Positions 1 through 11,500 of a DNA stretch of 23,789 nucleotides are shown piece after piece (the stretch's first letter is position 1; every line of letters begins with the position of its first letter). Source of the DNA: Nemertoderma westbladi. Taxonomy: Eukaryota; Xenacoelomorpha; Nemertodermatida; Nemertodermatidae. The stretch covers positions 1-23,789 of the forward strand of contig JAUCBJ010002808.1 in the NCBI GenBank assembly GCA_032718475.1, written 5' to 3'. Both the position numbers and the translations under genes were made by a program. Under the pieces are notes generated by a model. It did no database searches and had not been told where the DNA came from. It worked only from the letters and a program-made list of their open reading frames with translations.

Positions 1-589
1 ACCGTAGTATTGCATCTCCCAGCAACCCGCTACGGTCTCCCATACGATGTACCGTAGTATTGCATCTCCCAGCAACCCACTACGGTCTCCATACGATGTA
101 CCGTAGTATTGCATCTCCCAGCAACCCGCTACGGTCTCCATACGATGTACCGTAGTATTGCATCTCCCAGCAACCCACTACGGTCTCCCATACGATGTAC
201 CGTAGTATTGCATCTCCCAGCAACCCACTACGGTCTCCCATACGATGTACCGTAGTATTGCATCTCCCAGCAACCCGCTACGGTCTCCCATACGATGTAC
301 CGTAGTATTGCATCTCCCAGCAACCCGCTACGGTCTCCCATACGATGTACCGTAGTATTGCATCTCCCAGCAACCCGCTACGGTCTCCATACGATGTACC
401 GTAGTATTGCATCTCCCAGCAACCCGCTACGGTCTCCCATACGATGTACCGTAGTATTGCATCTCCCAGCAACCCACTACGGTCTCCCATACGATGTACC
501 GTAGTATTGCATCTCCCAGCAACCCACTACGGTCTCCATACGATGTACCGTAGTATTGCATCTCCCAGCAACCCGCTACGGTCTCCCAT

Positions 590-1330
590 ACGATGTACCG
601 TAGTATTGCATCTCCCAGCATCCCACTACGGTCTCCCATACGATGTACCGTAGTATTGCATCTCCCAGCAACCCACTACGGTCTCCATACAATGTACCGT
701 AGTATTGCATCTCCCAGCAACCCACTACGGTCACCATACAATGTACCGTAGTATTGCATCTCCCAGCAACCCACTACGGTCTCCCATACGATGTACCGTT
801 GTATTGCATCTCCCAGCAACCCACTACGGTCTCCCATACGATGTACCGTAGTATTGCATCTCCCAGCAACCCGCTACGGTCTCCCATACTATGTATGTAC
901 CGTAGTATTGCATCTCCCAGCAACCCGCTACGGTCTCCCATACGATGTACCGTAGTATTGCATCTCCCAGCAACCCGCTACGGTCTCCCATACTATGTAC
1001 CGTAGTATTGCATCTCCCAGCATCCCCCTACGGTCTCCCATACGATGTACCGTAGTATTGCATCTCCCAGCAACCCACTACGGTCTCCATACAATGTACC
1101 GTAGTATTGCATCTCCCAGCAACCCGCTACGGTCACCATACAATGTACCGTAGTATTGCATCTCCCAGCAACCCACTACGGTCTCCCATACGATGTACCG
1201 TTGTATTGCATCTCCCAGCAACCCACTACGGTCTCCCATACGATGTACCGTAGTATTGCATCTCCCAGCAACCCACTACGGTCTCCCATACGATGTACCG
1301 TAGTATTGCATCTCCCAGCAACCCGCTACG
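590..1330. repeat. Higher-order satellite block, copy 1
   Basis: This segment of the satellite carries an ordered set of unit variants: AGCATCCC at 616, ACAATG at 689 and 1091, GGTCACC, CCGTTGT, and a TATG-duplicated unit near 890. The same order recurs 1642 bp downstream. Within the block, the ACAATG/GGTCACC/CCGTTGT cluster is itself repeated with a 402-bp offset. The edges are approximate because they are placed where 49/50-bp unit lengths stop matching between copies. Confidence 0.85.
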
Positions 1331-2241
1331 GTCTCCCATACGATGTACCGTAGTATTGCATCTCCCAGCAACCCGCTACGGTCTCCCATACGATGTACCG
1401 TAGTATTGCATCTCCCAGCAACCCGCTACGGTCTCCATACGATGTACCGTAGTATTGCATCTCCCAGCAACCCGCTACGGTCTCCCATACGATGTACCGT
1501 AGTATTGCATCTCCCAGCAACCCGCTACGGTCTCCCATACGATGTACCGTAGTATTGCATCTCCCAGCAACCCGCTACGGTCTCCATACGATGTACCGTA
1601 GTATTGCATCTCCCAGCAACCCGCTACGGTCTCCCATACGATGTACCGTAGTATTGCATCTCCCAGCAACCCACTACGGTCTCCATACGATGTACCGTAG
1701 TATTGCATCTCCCAGCAACCCGCTACGGTCTCCCATACGATGTACCGTAGTATTGCATCTCCCAGCAACCCGCTACGGTCTCCATACGATGTACCGTAGT
1801 ATTGCATCTCCCAGCAACCCGCTACGGTCTCCCATACGATGTACCGTAGTATTGCATCTCCCAGCAACCCGCTACGGTCTCCCATACGATGTACCGTAGT
1901 ATTGCATCTCCCAGCAACCCGCTACGGTCTCCCATACGATGTACCGTAGTATTGCATCTCCCAGCAACCCGCTACGGTCTCCCATACGATGTACCGTAGT
2001 ATTGCATCTCCCAGCAACCCGCTACGGTCTCCATACGATGTACCGTAGTATTGCATCTCCCAGCAACCCGCTACGGTCTCCCATACGATGTACCGTAGTA
2101 TTGCATCTCCCAGCAACCCACTACGGTCTACATACGATGTACAGTAGTATTGCATCTCCCAGCAACCCACTACGGTCTCCATACGATGTACCGTAGTATT
2201 GCATCTCCCAGCAACCCGCTACGGTCTCCATACGATGTACC

Positions 2242-2972
2242 GTAGTATTGCATCTCCCAGCATCCCACTACGGTCTCCCATACGATGTACCGTAGTATTG
2301 CATCTCCCAGCAACCCACTACGGTCTACATACAATGTACCGTAGTATTGCATCTCCCAGCAACCCACTACGGTCACCATACAATGTACCGTAGTATTGCA
2401 TCTCCCAGCAACCCACTACGGTCTCCCATACGATGTACCGTTGTATTGCATCTCCCAGCAACCCACTACGGTCTCCCATACGATGTACCGTAGTATTGCA
2501 TCTCCCAGCAACCCGCTACGGTCTCCCATACTATGTATGTACCGTAGTATTGCATCTCCCAGCAACCCGCTACGGTCTCCCATACGATGTACCGTAGTAT
2601 TGCATCTCCCAGCAACCCGCTACGGTCTCCCATACTATGTACCGTAGTATTGCATCTCCCAGCATCCCCCTACGGTCTCCCATACGATGTACCGTAGTAT
2701 TGCATCTCCCAGCAACCCACTACGGTCTCCATACAATGTACCGTAGTATTGCATCTCCCAGCAACCCGCTACGGTCACCATACAATGTACCGTAGTATTG
2801 CATCTCCCAGCAACCCACTACGGTCTCCCATACGATGTACCGTTGTATTGCATCTCCCAGCAACCCACTACGGTCTCCCATACGATGTACCGTAGTATTG
2901 CATCTCCCAGCAACCCACTACGGTCTCCCATACGATGTACCGTAGTATTGCATCTCCCAGCAACCCGCTACG
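2242..2972. repeat. Higher-order satellite block, copy 2
   Basis: This is the second copy of the variant-marked block, at an exact 1642-bp offset. AGCATCCC lies at 2258, and ACAATG at 2331 and 2733. The unit carrying the TATG duplication and the two CCGTTGT units recur in the same order. Few differences are visible between copies, for example GGTCTACAT here against GGTCTCCAT in copy 1. This suggests a recent segmental duplication inside the array. Confidence 0.85.
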
Positions 2973-3694
2973 GTCTCCATACGATGTACCGTAGTATTGC
3001 ATCTCCCAGCAACCCGCTACGGTCTCCCATACGATGTACCGTAGTATTGCATCTCCCAGCAACCCGCTACGGTCTCCCATACGATGTACCGTAGTATTGC
3101 ATCTCCCAGCAACCCGCTACGGTCTCCCATACGATGTACCGTAGTATTGCATCTCCCAGCAACCCGCTACGGTCTCCCATACGATGTACCGTAGTATTGC
3201 ATCTCCCAGCAACCCGCTACGGTCTCCATACGATGTACCGTAGTATTGCATCTCCCAGCAACCCGCTACGGTCTCCCATACGATGTACCGTAGTATTGCA
3301 TCTCCCAGCAACCCACTACGGTCTCCCATACGATGTACCGTAGTATTGCATCTCCCAGCAACCCGCTACGGTCTCCCATACGATGTACCGTAGTATTGCA
3401 TCTCCCAGCAACCCGCTACGGTCTCCCATACGATGTACCGTAGTATTGCATCTCCCAGCAACCCGCTACGGTCTCCCATACGATGTACCGTAGTATTGCA
3501 TCTCCCAGCAACCCACTACGGTCTCCATACGATGTACCGTAGTATTGCATCTCCCAGCAACCCACTACGGTCTCCATACGATGTACCGTAGTATTGCATC
3601 TCCCAGCAACCCGCTACGGTCTCCATACGATGTACCGTAGTATTGCATCTCCCAGCAACCCACTACGGTCTCCATACGATGTACCGTAGTATTG

Positions 3695-4912
3695 CCCTCC
3701 CTGGTTCGTATTCGCGTCATCGTATCCGGAAAACCGTCCACCGGTTGTCTCTTCTGATCCAAACGCCTATTTTTTTGAGGTTTTCACGTCTCGACGCGAT
3801 AGGAATTTCTCAAAGATCTTTCTCGAAATGACGTGAAATTGCGGAAATTTTAGAAACTGTTGAGGTAAATAGCCGCCATTCGGTTCGGTTCGGTTTGGGT
3901 GCAGCTTGAGATAATGAATCACTTCGATTGTTATTCTAAATGTAGTGTGTATTCAGTGCCGCTTACTGTATACTGCCGCGGGTTGTGTACCGAACAAATA
4001 TGACGATACTTTATATCACTCTATATAGTATACAACATTGAAAAATTCTCAAATTGATTGCATACAATCGGTTACAGGAAGTCTACGATGAAAAACACAC
4101 GCAAAATACAATACAAAACTATAATACACGATCAACGGAATTCAGTGTAGAAAACGGTTGAAACAAAATAATAGAGATAGATGATCGGTTAGCAGAGACA
4201 GTTGGTGCGTTCCAGCGGTACAAATATAAAACGTTAAAATAATATGGAATATAAAGTATTTCATTTGTTAAGAAATAAAATATCAGAAATAAACACCCTT
4301 TCTCACTGTTTTCAATTGACCGTAATTCAACCATTCTGTCATACAGTTTATAACACTAATTATAATGCTGCACCAACTACAATATCTCTCACTATAGCGC
4401 TTTTTATATTAATTAATCGCTATTAATTAATAATATTTCCAGTAAATAACAGTAAATTCCAGTAAAAAATATGTTACGTTACGTATTATTTTGTCTTCAT
4501 GTCACTTTACAACCTAAAATTACACCACCTATTGACTAATTTATTGTTTTGGTTCGAAAAGTAATACAACTCCGTATCCTGATCATTTCCCTCCATTGAT
4601 TGATGTAAATTTTTGTGATGTTGTCATTGATGTGCCACAGGCTAAAAATGTGTAGTGCGCAGTTCATGTGCCACATGCTAAAAAATGTGCCGCTAAGCAG
4701 CAAATAAAATTAATCCACGTGGTAACACACAAAATTTACCCAAAAGTGTGTGTTTAGTGAGTCATGAGAATAAGTGACCGATGAACGTGAGTAACGAGGG
4801 CTGCCTTTCTCAATGTCAATTAGAAATAAATTGTCAGCATTATCTCACTCTATTACAGTTAGTTAACTAATAAAAGTGAAGACGTCTGTATGAAATTGTC
4901 ATTTACGAATAA
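3695..4912. other. Unassigned AT-rich sequence
   Basis: No gene is recognised here. The first 150 bp next to the satellite is relatively CG-rich, then the sequence becomes AT-rich. A short imperfect duplication around 4630-4690 repeats GTGCCACAGGCTAAAAATG-like words, and CAGTAAAT/CCAGTAAA words cluster near 4440-4465. The open frames at 4119-4334 (minus) and 4244-4426 (plus) show no domain, and their composition matches the AT-rich background. If the kinase exon to the right belongs to a live gene transcribed leftward, this stretch would be intron or 3' flank. Confidence 0.5.
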
Positions 4913-6514
<1,602 letters not shown>

Positions 6515-6669
6515 TTTTTGCTACTCTCTATCCATGATCCAAGGTACTGGAAGTCGTCAACCTTCCTTAGTTGATTATTATCAATGGTTGTCAAGCTTCC
6601 ATCAACATTAAAAGTCATGAATTCGGTCTTGGTAGCATTTATATGCAGTCCAACCTCCTTAGCAGCCCT

Positions 6670-7883
6670 CTACACTTTATTTAGTAGAAGCTGTGCATCT
6701 GCTAGCGTATTAGAGAGCAGGGCGATGTCATCCGCGAATTCGGTGTCTGTGACAGTAGTTGCCGGATATCTACTACTTCTGCGTTCTTGAAGTGTGAATC
6801 CCAGATCTTCACCCTTTGTGGCTGTCCTCATTGCGTAATCCAGCACAATTACAAATAGTAATGGTGCTAATGTGTTACCTTGCAGTACCCCAGCCAGGAT
6901 TGAGAAAAACTCAGTTTCACCATCTGGTGAGAGTACCTGCGCTTCTGTGTCACAATATAACAATCCAATGCTAGCAACAATTACTTCTGGTATTCCATAC
7001 GCTCTTAGGATTTCAAGCATTTTGCCTCTATGGATGGAGTACGAATGCCTTCTTGAAGTCCACAAAAGTCATTATTGTGGGGAGATTCTTTGACTTAATT
7101 CCTTCAATCAGTCTCCGTAGTGCAAGTATCTGAGCTATTGTTGATCTACTTGGTCGAAATCCGTTTTGGCTCTTACGCAGTAGTTTCGCTATGTGAGGCC
7201 TAATCCTATATAGAATCATTTTATTGTATATTTTGGCAGCTACCACAAGCAGACAGATCCTATGATAGTTTGTTGGTATGCCGAGGTCTCCTATTTTGGG
7301 GAGAGGCTTTAGTTGACCTTTAGTCCAATTTGGTGGTGGCTTTTCCCCTGTTGCAAACATTCAATAATGGTCTGTTTAGCACTCCTGTTTTCCATATCTC
7401 CGCTGGGATTTCATCTAATCCACTCGCTTTATTATTGGACATGCTTTTAATGCTTCTTTGGAGTTCGGCAGGTGTGAAGTCCCCTGTTTCTATAGGTAGT
7501 GTCTTGTCATATATTTTCCTTGTAGGGCTGACCTCGATGTTTGGTGGCTGCCCAAGCAAGTTGCTGAAGTGATTTTTCCACTTCCCCACACGTTCTTCAT
7601 GACTATCGGCTTTGAGGCGTCCCTTTGCACAACTTTTCCGACCAGATACCTCATTCACAGTTTGCCAGGTAAGTCTTGATTGTTGCTGTATGTGAGCAGT
7701 TGTAATTGCTTCAATTTTATCCTGTATGTACTTTTCCTGGCTGATGTTGTAGGCCAATTTAAGATCATCCTTAGCTTTCTCAACCTTGTTAATGTTTTCG
7801 GTTGTTGCTTGTTCGGTTTTTACTTTGTAGGCTATCTTAAGATCTTCTCTCTTACAAGTAACCTCAGAGTTTTGCCATGGCAC
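6670..7883 (-). pseudogene. LINE 1 reverse transcriptase, frameshifted
   Basis: Three overlapping frames (7320-7883, 7028-7360, 6670-7065) together cover the RT fingers and palm. The motif order is correct: ASGLDEIPAEIW, NWTKGQLKPLPK, NGFRPSRST, VDFKKAF (motif A Asp), SIHRGKMLEILRAYGIP, GVLQGNTLAP and FADD (motif C). FADD in place of YADD is accepted in this group. Motif A is interrupted directly after KKAF by a single extra base at 7041. A TAG at 6670-6672 ends the last frame, but homologous coding continues to 6515. Confidence 0.88.
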
Positions 7884-8332
7884 ATACTGTTTTCGTTTGG
7901 GATTCTGGGGGATATGCCTGATTCCTTATCTGATTCCTTGTGGGCTGTTATTATATTCTGGTATATTGAATCGGTGGACTGGTCTTCATCCATTGACTGA
8001 AGTGCTTCGAAGCGATTTTGAACTTCTACTGTGTAAGCATCCTTTACTGCATTGTCAGTTCTGAGTTTTTCCCAGTCATACCGGTAGTTGATTTGCTTGC
8101 TTGTCCTGGGTTTGATGGCTCTCAAACTGAGTCTTATCTCTGCAGTCACAATTCTGTGGTCCGAACCAATTAGGTTGAACGAGCTGTATGCCTCGCAGTT
8201 GATCATGCTGTTTCTCCACTTTTTGTTTATAAGGATGTAATCCAGTTGTGCTTTGGTTCCATTAGGGTATTGAAAGGTCCATAGCTTCCCCTTACTCTTT
8301 TCGAATGTGGTGTTTGTTGGTATCAACAACAA
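7832..8332 (-). pseudogene. LINE 1 endonuclease C-terminus and linker
   Basis: A 166-codon open stretch carries the C-terminal part of an APE-type endonuclease. LDYILI is followed about 25 residues later by GSDHR, the Asp-His pair that completes the active site in this family. The catalytic N-terminal half is absent. It runs past the domain into a basic linker, then loses frame at an A-run near 7895. The linker continues in the next open frame (PWQNSEVTCKRED onward). Confidence 0.85.
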
Positions 8333-8767
8333 ATTAACACATTAAACTATTAAAATACTTAAAATTTAATAAAATAAAATGATTTATGTTAGGGCCTAGT
8401 AGGCCTAATTTGTGTACATTTATTCTTAAAATAAGCAATGTTTAATAAAATAAGTATATTATGTATTGTAATGTAGGTTTATTGAATCACGTAATAAAAC
8501 CACGTCACGTAAACAACATCACGTAAACAACATCACGTAATAGAGTTTTAAAGGGAGCTTTAAAGATGTTGCCTCAACTACATTCTGTTCTGACATTGGC
8601 GGCTAATCCGTTCCAAGCTGCCAAGGCAAGGGTGAAGCTGAAGGAAGGGTTGATTACTCTAAAGAAAAAGCTATTTTGTATTATGTATTAAGCATGATGC
8701 CACATTTGGTTTAAATAACTTATACTTATGTTATTATTATTATTATATTTCACCTTTTATTAAATAA
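8333..8767. other. AT-rich spacer with a 14-bp minirepeat
   Basis: No gene is recognised. About three copies of CATCACGTAAACAA lie at roughly 8503-8540. A short coding-flavoured stretch at about 8570-8680 (reading ANPFQAAKARVKLKEG in one frame) is not assignable to a family. A TTATTATTATTAT microsatellite lies near 8730. Confidence 0.5.
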
Positions 8768-8884
8768 AATACCGTAATTCGGGGTGACTTGATACAGTTT
8801 TTGCCTTTAACTGTGGATATCTTCTGAAGTTTTTATCCTACACAGATGGAATAAAAAGAAAATTTTATAGTCGGGATGAGTACT

Positions 8885-8931
8885 ACACCACTAGACTAAA
8901 GCACTATTTCAGGTGCTTAGTCTAGTGGTGT
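8885..8931. repeat. Hairpin, 19-bp arms with one bulge
   Basis: ACACCACTAGACTAAAGCAC (8885-8904) pairs with GTGCTTAGTCTAGTGGTGT (8913-8931) apart from one unpaired A. It lies within the TIR element. Confidence 0.9.
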
Positions 8932-8950
8932 TATTTTCGTAAAAACCAGC

Positions 8951-8993
8951 TGTGTATCAAGTCACCCCACATAACGGGGTGACTTGATACACA
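8951..8993. repeat. Perfect 18-bp hairpin of the 16-mer motif
   Basis: TGTGTATCAAGTCACCCC (8951-8968) is perfectly inverted at 8976-8993, with a 7-base loop. It places a reversed and a forward copy of the element's repeated motif face to face. Confidence 0.95.
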
Positions 8994-9753
8994 AGCAAAT
9001 TTTCCGCAATAATACCACTCTGTGAATGAGTTTGGATCATGTTGTAGGCCGTGGGGGTGACTTGATACATCTTGGAAATTTTAAAAAAAGAACGAAGTCC
9101 CCACCTAACGGGGATATAAAATTATGGCTAAAATTAAAAATAACTCCATTTTTTATGGCAAAATATTTCATATTTAACAAGTTAAATTGAAGTTTAAAAA
9201 CGAAAAAGACTTTCATTGCATTGTGACATCCTGACACCAGTAAATAAGACAAAACATTTTAGAAAAAACTGCAAACTAAATCAATGAATTTAAGCACAAA
9301 TTTTGCAAAATCAACGTTTAAGTCACAGTAGTCACAGGTATCAGAACATTTTCGCCTCCAATATACCGTATATATGTATCAAGTCACCCCATTTTGAGAC
9401 ACATTTTTAGGATCATAATATTCAAACTCTTCTATTAGCATCTGTAAAAATAATTTTTGAACAAAATTAACCCAAAGTGTCAAAAATTCGACCTATATTT
9501 TGACATTCAGACATTGAAAAAAAGTGAATTTTTGAACAATGCATTCTTGGTTCTAGTGATCACAAATGCGAAGCAATGACAAAATTTATTTTACTATTTG
9601 ATAGACAATTTATTCAGACATCTTCTAATATTTCAATTTTTATCATAACATCAAGCAATCACCCACAATCCGTTAAAGAAAAAAAGTATAACTTGCTGTA
9701 TCAAGTCACCTCAATGTATCAAGTCACCCGAAATACCGAATTACGGTATTTAA

Positions 9754-10444
9754 AAACAAGGGAGAACATCATCAAGGTTTACAAAAACACTAACTGATGA
9801 CATTAAAATATAAAATAATATTAAAATATGATACATTAAAAAGAGATGGATGACAAACAAAATATACATACCGGTATTTCTAATCATAATTATTAATACT
9901 GTATAAACTTATATAAAATATAACCGAATAAAGTAAAAATAAAATAAGGCAAGTGAACTGATATTAATCTAAATTTCAAACAAAAAGACAGAAAGACGAT
10001 ATTTTAAAATATCAATATCTTTTACGACTTTTAAAAACATGTATATTCAGATATTGGCTGATTGGGACTTTGGGAGTTAATTACTTCTACAGGTAATTCG
10101 TTCCATTCCACATATCTGTATATCGACTAGGCCTACGCGATTTGAAAATCTAAATCGATGTCCACGTGTTCAGTGTTCTACAATTGACAATCTTTCAGCC
10201 TTTCTGGAATTCATAATGGAATTTCGATACCGGTATAATATGATATAACGCCATTTTCTCTATAGTGAGACGGAGACCACATACCGGTACCGTACCGGTA
10301 GTACCGTAGTTCACAATTTTTTCCCTTAGTTTACAGACTACAGGCACAGGACTACTGGACTAGGCCTACGGCAGTACGGTACTGCAGTACTGAAGTTAAG
10401 CTGATGCGTCTATAATCAGATAATTGTCTGGCTGATATTTATGT
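9754..10444. other. AT-rich sequence, no gene seen
   Basis: There are no supported features apart from palindromic words: TAGGCCTA at 10128 and 10361, and ATACCGGTA-type words near 9871, 10231 and 10283-10300. The text GTACCGTACCGGTAGTACCG is a local tangle of such palindromes. Confidence 0.5.
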
Positions 10445-10459
10445 CCTTAGGCCGGGTCC

Positions 10460-10580
10460 GTCTAAAAGCCACATCGGACCCAATCGGTACCACATCGGAC
10501 CAAATCGGACCACATCGGACCACATCGGGGCCACATCGGACCACATCGGGGCCACATCGGAGCCACATCGGCCACAAATT
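10460..10580. repeat. Left-arm CCACATCGG tandem units
   Basis: About ten degenerate 10-11-bp units of CCACATCGGA or CCACATCGGGG, including AATCGG variants, form the outer domain of the left foldback arm. The same series, complemented, is at about 11377-11470 in the right arm. Open frames rich in GPMW or APMW come from this repeat. Confidence 0.9.
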
Positions 10581-10975
10581 AGCAATTTAGGATGTAAATA
10601 ACAAGTTCCAGCACCAACTGACCAAACTCGTATCAGTAATTCAGTAATTGTTAGTCTTTCTGACAACAGGTCAGGCTGGTAACCGGTACTGCACTGCAGT
10701 AGGTACTAGATACTAGAATATCTAATGCAGAGACTATTGCCCCTACTTATACAGCAGTACAGTACAGTACTGGACAGCCGGACGCAAATCCCATCTTGGC
10801 GAATTAATATCCCGCCTCAATGTTATATTCTCAATTTAGGGAAAGGAGCAGGTTGCAGTGGCACGTTATATTAACCAAAACAATAAACTAAACACAATTA
10901 TTATTTTTGATATTAATCATCTGTTATTTGCGTCGAATTTCCCCTGGAGAGGGAGGAATGTTTATTGCGTCCAGT

Positions 10976-10995
10976 CCCCCCCCCCCCCCCCCCCC
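10976..10995. repeat. C20 homopolymer
   Basis: Twenty consecutive C lie in the spacer of the foldback element. The open frame across it (10858-11058) gives a proline run and is not considered a gene. Confidence 0.97.
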
Positions 10996-11500
10996 GTTTC
11001 TAATTATTTCAAACAATGCATTGATAACGTTTTCTCTTTCAAACTTCTTGCCTTCTAGCGGCAGACTGGAGAACTGAAGATTGTCTCTAGTGCATGTGTT
11101 ATATATCAGTATATAGTACAGTATAGTATAGTATAATTATACAAATACATTAACTGCCAAGCCCATTGTGTATACCTGAAGACGGGTACTGTACTGTATA
11201 AGTAGGGGCAATAGTCTCTCAGTCTCTGCATTAGATATTCTAGTATCTAGTACCTACTGCAGTGCAGTACCGGTTACCAGCCTGACCTGTTGTCAGAAAG
11301 ACTAACAATTACTGATACGAGTTTGGTCAGTTGGTGCTGGAACTTGTTATTTACATCCTAAATTGCCAATTTGTGGCCGATGTGGCTCCGATGTGGCCCC
11401 GATGTGGTCCGATGTGGCCCCGATGTGGTCCGATTTGGTCCGATGTGGTACCGATTGGGTCCGATGTGGCTTTTAGACGGACCCCTTACAGCCTTAGGCC

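Larger units (their letters stand above)
1..3694. repeat. 49/50-bp satellite array, about 74 units
   Basis: A head-to-tail array runs from the first base of the window, so its left end is outside. Units are 49 or 50 bp, differing by one C in the CTCC(C)ATACGATGT segment. Each unit contains ACCGTAG and, 22 bp later, its reverse complement CTACGGT. The next ACCGTAG follows after 13-14 bp, so complementary half-sites alternate along the whole array. Units carrying ACTACGG rather than GCTACGG extend the stem to 8 bp. Diagnostic variants (CAATG, GGTCACC, CCGTTGT, a TATG duplication, AGCATCCC) recur in register. The array stops mid-unit at about 3694, after ACCGTAGTATTGC. Open frames of 60-136 codons on both strands only reflect the repeat: a 49+50 pair is 99 bp, or 33 codons. 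No protein-like features are present. Confidence 0.97.
6515..8332 (-). mobile_element. LINE remnant 1 (APE endonuclease end plus RT), RTE-like
   Basis: This is a decayed non-LTR retrotransposon, read right to left. From 8332 it encodes the end of an apurinic-type endonuclease (LDYILINKKW, then SDHR at 8153-8164), then a linker. RT motifs follow: NNKASGLDEIPAEIWKTG, KPLPKIGDLG, FVDFKKAF, GVLQGNTLAPLLF, FADD (6727-6738) and finally YLGSWIESSK near 6520-6545. The 5' half of the endonuclease and everything after the YLGSW motif are missing. Breaks are visible: a likely base loss near 7895, a frame change near 7350, an inserted base at 7041 and an in-frame TAG at 6670-6672. The YLGSWI motif and overall layout suggest RTE or a related clade. 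The clade call is tentative, and the element is certainly inactive. Confidence 0.92.
8768..9750. mobile_element. Non-autonomous TIR element with 7 copies of a 16-mer
   Basis: Perfect 15-bp terminal inverted repeats, AATACCGTAATTCGG at 8768-8782 and its complement at 9736-9750, bound a 983-bp element with no coding capacity. The flanking TAA at 8765-8767 and 9751-9753 is a candidate 3-bp target duplication, as made by PIF/Harbinger elements. The AT-rich flank makes a chance match possible. Inside, GGGGTGACTTGATACA occurs forward at 8781, 8976 and 9054. It occurs reversed at 8953, 9375, 9697 (one mismatch) and 9715 (one mismatch). These could be transposase-binding subterminal repeats (inference). 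The open frame at 9037-9252 (minus) shows no domain. Confidence 0.8.
10454..11484. mobile_element. Foldback element with ~300-bp inverted arms
   Basis: Two long inverted arms (left 10454-10765, right 11186-11484) flank a 420-bp unrelated spacer. Both arms start with GGGTCCGTCTAAAAGCCAC, continue as a tandem array of CCACATCGGA / CCACATCGGGG units, then a unique inner part through CTAATGCAGAG to CCCCTACTTATACAG. The arms differ by small indels: CAGTAATT is duplicated in the left arm, and about 10 bp around GAGACT is extra in the right. CCTTAGGCC lies directly outside the left arm (10445-10453) and again at 11492-11500, 7 bp outside the right arm. It may be a target duplication, but its core is a common word here. 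Outer tandem repeats plus unique inner arms is the architecture of foldback elements such as sea-urchin TU and Drosophila FB (established). Family membership is inferred from shape only. No transposase frame is present. Confidence 0.85.

Noticed and set aside
278-3343. Many overlapping 60-136-codon open frames on both strands
   Set aside because: All are translations of the 49/50-bp satellite. They occur equally on both strands, with repetitive peptides and no initiation context.
1-3694. CRISPR-like array
   Set aside because: Units are contiguous near-identical copies with no unique spacers, in a eukaryotic context.
3840-3900. ATGGCGGC on the minus strand, resembling a promoter-proximal YY1 site and start codon
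   Set aside because: The frame stops after nine codons, and no other promoter evidence was seen.
6584-8000. Plus-strand open frames across LINE 1
   Set aside because: They are shadows of the minus-strand RT and endonuclease frames.
9037-9252. 71-codon minus-strand frame inside the TIR element
   Set aside because: It has no domain and low-complexity hydrophobic text, and it overlaps the repeated 16-mers.
10439-10666. Frames rich in GPMW/APMW in the foldback arms (also 11331-11519)
   Set aside because: They derive from CCACATCGG tandem repeats and appear as mirror copies in both arms.
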